Assembly (NCBI GenBank): GCA_003140915.1
Contig: PLLI01000060.1
Coordinates: 1-6,627, forward strand
Length of the DNA stretch: 6,627 bases
Origin: Candidatus Omnitrophota bacterium
GTDB lineage: Bacteria > Omnitrophota > Gorgyraeia > 2-01-FULL-45-10
Reading direction: 5' to 3'
Part shown: positions 5,340 through 6,627 of the stretch, one piece after another
Numbering within the stretch: position 1 is the stretch's first letter
Layout: every line of letters starts with the position of its first letter
Notes under the pieces: model-generated
The model's input: the letters and a program-made list of their open reading frames with translations, nothing else
The model's database searches: none
Told to the model about the DNA's origin: nothing
Position numbers and translations under genes: made by a program

Positions 5340-6575
5340 ATGATCAATTCAGGAGACACGGCGTGGATATTGATGTCAACGGCACTTGTAATGCTGATGA
5401 CGGCGCCCGGGCTAGCGTTCTTTTACGGCGGCCTTGTGCGCAGAAAGAACGTGCTCGCGACAATGATGCAGTCGTTCTTCGTATTGTGTTTGATAAGTAT
5501 CCAGTGGATATTGTGGGGATACAGCCTGGCGTTCGGGCCGGATAAGGGGCATTTTATAGGAAGCCTCGCGTGGATAGGGTTAAAAGGCGTCGGCATGGCG
5601 CCGAATCCGGACTATTCGTCAACTATACCTCACCTTTTGTTCATGGTCTATCAGATGATGTTCGCAGTAATTACTCCCGGACTGATAACCGGCGCTTTCG
5701 CCGAGAGAATGAAATTTTCGGCATATGCGATCTTTACCTTATTATGGGCCACTCTCGTTTATGACCCTATCTGCCATTGGGTCTGGGGGGCGGGCGGATG
5801 GTTAAGGAACATGGGCGCGCTTGATTTTGCCGGCGGCACGGTCGTTCACGTGTCATCGGGTATCTCCGCCCTGATATGCGCGCTATACCTGGGAAAGAGG
5901 CGAGGCTACGGCAGGGAACCGATGCCCCCGCACAACCTCCCTCTTACGATATTGGGAGCGTCACTCTTGTGGTTCGGGTGGTTTGGATTTAACGCGGGAT
6001 CGGCCTTAGGCTCGACCGAATTAGCGGTATGGGCATTCATAGCCACAAACACGGCTGCGGCCGCAGCGGCGCTCACGTGGATGTTCATAGAATGGAAGGT
6101 TACCGGTAAGCCTACTATCTTAGGAGGCGCCACAGGTGCTGTAGCAGGGCTTGTTGCCATTACGCCTGCTTCGGGTTTCGTCTCACCACTATCGGCTATA
6201 CTGATAGGCATAGCAGTGGGGTTCGTATGCTACACCGCCGTTGCGGTCATTAAGTTGAAACTTGCATATGACGATTCTCTCGATGCGTTTGGCGTTCACG
6301 GCGTCGGCGGGACGCTCGGAGCTCTTCTGACCGGCTTTTTCGCGCAGAAACTTATCAACCCGGCCGGTAATAACGGACTATTTTTCGGGAACCCCTCTCA
6401 GCTCTGGACGCAGTTCATAGGAGTTGCCGCTACAATGACCTATTCAATAGTTATAACATTTATACTATTGAAGGTGGTCGATGCTCTTGTGGGACTGAGG
6501 GTCCCGGATGAAGAAGAGGTGATAGGGCTCGATATTACTCAGCACGAAGAGAGCGCGTATACGCTCTTAGACTAG
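5340..6575 (+). CDS. amt: Ammonium transporter, Amt/MEP/Rh family
   Basis: A 411-residue inner-membrane channel that conducts ammonium/ammonia, close to the length of mature E. coli AmtB; the family usually has 11 membrane helices as a trimer. The family signature DFAGGTVVH is at 162-170. The pore twin histidines are His170 and His320 (in DAFGVHGVGGTLG). The phenylalanine gate equivalents are Phe108 and Phe217. Asp162, Trp149 and Ser221 of the binding site are also present. GAFAERMKFSAY (118-129) is the typical loop. The C-terminal tail GLRVPDEEEVIGLDITQHEE (385-404) is the conserved cytosolic segment that couples with PII. There is no long cleavable signal peptide; the chain starts directly in helix 1. 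Its likely regulator is the PII protein at 4555-4893, with the HTH gene between them. All key residues are intact. Confidence 0.97.
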   Translation: MINSGDTAWILMSTALVMLMTAPGLAFFYGGLVRRKNVLATMMQSFFVLCLISIQWILWGYSLAFGPDKGHFIGSLAWIGLKGVGMAPNPDYSSTIPHLLFMVYQMMFAVITPGLITGAFAERMKFSAYAIFTLLWATLVYDPICHWVWGAGGWLRNMGALDFAGGTVVHVSSGISALICALYLGKRRGYGREPMPPHNLPLTILGASLLWFGWFGFNAGSALGSTELAVWAFIATNTAAAAAALTWMFIEWKVTGKPTILGGATGAVAGLVAITPASGFVSPLSAILIGIAVGFVCYTAVAVIKLKLAYDDSLDAFGVHGVGGTLGALLTGFFAQKLINPAGNNGLFFGNPSQLWTQFIGVAATMTYSIVITFILLKVVDALVGLRVPDEEEVIGLDITQHEESAYTLLD

Positions 6576-6577
6576 GA

Positions 6578-6605
6578 TTCAGATTTTGACAAAGCAAAAT
6601 CTGAA
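6578..6605 (+). terminator. Perfect hairpin after amt
   Basis: TTCAGATTTTG (6578-6588) pairs perfectly over 11 bp with CAAAATCTGAA (6595-6605) around ACAAAG, two bases after the amt stop. No T tract follows, so it may be a transcript-end or stabilising structure and not a classic intrinsic terminator. Confidence 0.6.
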
Positions 6606-6627
6606 CATCTCAAACTGCATGATAAAC

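Overview
The window is a single plus-strand run of genes from what looks like a Gram-negative (diderm) bacterium. It encodes a signal-peptide-bearing outer-membrane barrel protein ending in Phe. GC content is moderate, and ATA (Ile) and AGG (Arg) codons are frequent. A deep-branching lineage such as Omnitrophota or another PVC-like group would fit, but the phylum is a guess; no rRNA or marker gene is present to settle it.

Layout, left to right: the 3' end of a glutamine-dependent NAD+ synthetase (nadE, 1-477); a terminator hairpin (498-539) whose 3' arm carries the Shine-Dalgarno of the next gene; a small sigma-70-family factor (540-1085); a BBP2-like outer-membrane porin (1230-2519); an APC-superfamily amino-acid permease with a complete PII domain fused to its C-terminus (2648-4522); a free-standing PII protein (4555-4893); a 59-residue helix-turn-helix protein (5075-5254); and an Amt ammonium transporter (5340-6575), followed by a perfect hairpin (6578-6605). 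No gene-free stretch exceeds 300 bases.

The genes read as a nitrogen acquisition and sensing island. The porin would bring small solutes across the outer membrane. The permease and Amt would carry amino acids and ammonium across the inner membrane. Free PII would gate Amt in response to ATP/ADP and 2-oxoglutarate, while the permease carries its own built-in PII sensor. NadE also consumes glutamine, but its inclusion in the same unit is not shown, because a terminator separates it.

The most unusual structure is a repeated intergenic element found three times (about 1071-1198, 2524-2615, 4912-5037), upstream of the porin, the permease-PII fusion and the HTH gene. Each copy has a short palindrome centred on CACTGCGYAGTG, then, at nearly fixed spacing, a long terminator-like hairpin with a T-rich tail ending about 40 nt before the start codon. 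Differences between copies largely preserve base pairing (G-T to G-C changes), so the element is either a family of structured RNA leaders/attenuators or an operator plus terminator. The small HTH protein is a candidate, unproven, partner. The element and the permease-PII fusion are the two observations most worth following.
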